This document shows, piece after piece, positions 6,559-6,618 of a DNA stretch of 6,618 bases. The DNA comes from an uncultured Mycoplasma sp. (GTDB lineage Bacteria > Bacillota_I > Bacilli_A > Mycoplasmatales > Metamycoplasmataceae). Location of the stretch: positions 1 to 6,618 of the forward strand of contig CASFBV010000010.1 in the NCBI GenBank assembly GCA_949293065.1. The letters run 5' to 3'. Under the pieces are notes generated by a model. The model had not been told where the DNA came from and did not search any database. It saw only the letters and a list, made by a program, of their open reading frames with translations. A program made the translations under genes and the position numbers. How positions within the stretch are numbered: the stretch's first letter is position 1; every line of letters begins with the position of its first letter.

Positions 6559-6618
6559 ATGACAATTTTAGATATTATTGAAAACAAAAAAAATAAAAAA
6601 GAATTAACAAAAGAAGAA
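6559..6618 (+). CDS. deoA: Probable pyrimidine-nucleoside (thymidine) phosphorylase, N-terminus only
   Basis: Only the first 20 codons are in the window, running open to the right edge: MTILDIIENKKNKKELTKEE. This resembles the very conserved N-terminus of the DeoA/Pdp family (DIIEKKRxGKELTxEEI), which cleaves thymidine and other pyrimidine nucleosides with phosphate to base and (deoxy)ribose-1-phosphate. Mollicutes commonly carry this salvage enzyme. The related TrpD family has a similar start but is not expected in a mycoplasma. The ATG follows a TATAAT box by 24 nt and has only a weak AGAAGA purine run about 11 nt upstream. The gene is transcribed away from the rimP operon. The call rests on one short motif, so it is likely but not certain. 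Confidence 0.7.
   Translation, partial: MTILDIIENKKNKKELTKEE

Noticed and set aside
1..6618. Mobile element, CRISPR array, toxin-antitoxin or defence system
   Set aside because: The window is almost entirely accounted for by housekeeping genes, and I saw no transposase motifs, spaced direct repeats or terminal inverted repeats.

Overview
The window is a compact, very AT-rich bacterial segment dominated by one minus-strand translation/ribosome-maturation gene cluster. It reads correctly only with genetic code 4 (UGA = tryptophan). Seven in-frame TGA codons fall inside otherwise intact conserved proteins (three in nusA, one each in infB and rbfA, two in mnmG). I found no TGG tryptophan codon in any of the genes. 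Together with the AT richness, minimal spacing and short proteins, this points to a mollicute of the Mycoplasma type. I cannot name the species.

Layout, in transcription order from right to left on the minus strand: rimP (6401-5964, TTG start), nusA (5962-4475), ylxR/rnpM (4471-4211), infB (4224-2413), a small YbjQ/UPF0145-like gene (2409-2146), rbfA (2146-1793) and mnmG (1800 to the left edge, missing only its last few residues). Adjacent genes either overlap (14, 8 and 1 nt) or are separated by 1-3 nt. No internal terminator or promoter is evident, so this is very probably one operon with translational coupling. At the right edge, the first 20 codons of a divergent plus-strand gene resemble the N-terminus of a pyrimidine-nucleoside (thymidine) phosphorylase. 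The only real intergenic space is the 157 nt between the two divergent starts. It holds a clear plus-strand -10 box, weaker minus-strand -10 candidates, and a hairpin in the rimP leader that pairs better as minus-strand RNA.

The genes form a coherent set. RimP and RbfA mature the 30S subunit, NusA couples transcription to antitermination and termination, IF2 (infB) drives subunit joining and initiator-tRNA placement, YlxR/RnpM binds RNA, and MnmG modifies the tRNA wobble uridine. The rimP-nusA-ylxR-infB-rbfA core is the widespread bacterial arrangement. The local deviations are the absence of ylxQ (the L7Ae-like gene often between ylxR and infB), the small YbjQ-like gene between infB and rbfA, and mnmG overlapping the end of rbfA where truB is often found.

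I see no mobile element, CRISPR array, tRNA, rRNA or obviously new multi-gene system. The points most worth a second look are the rimP leader hairpin, the YbjQ-like gene in a translation operon, and unusual residues in IF2, RimP and the NusA tail.
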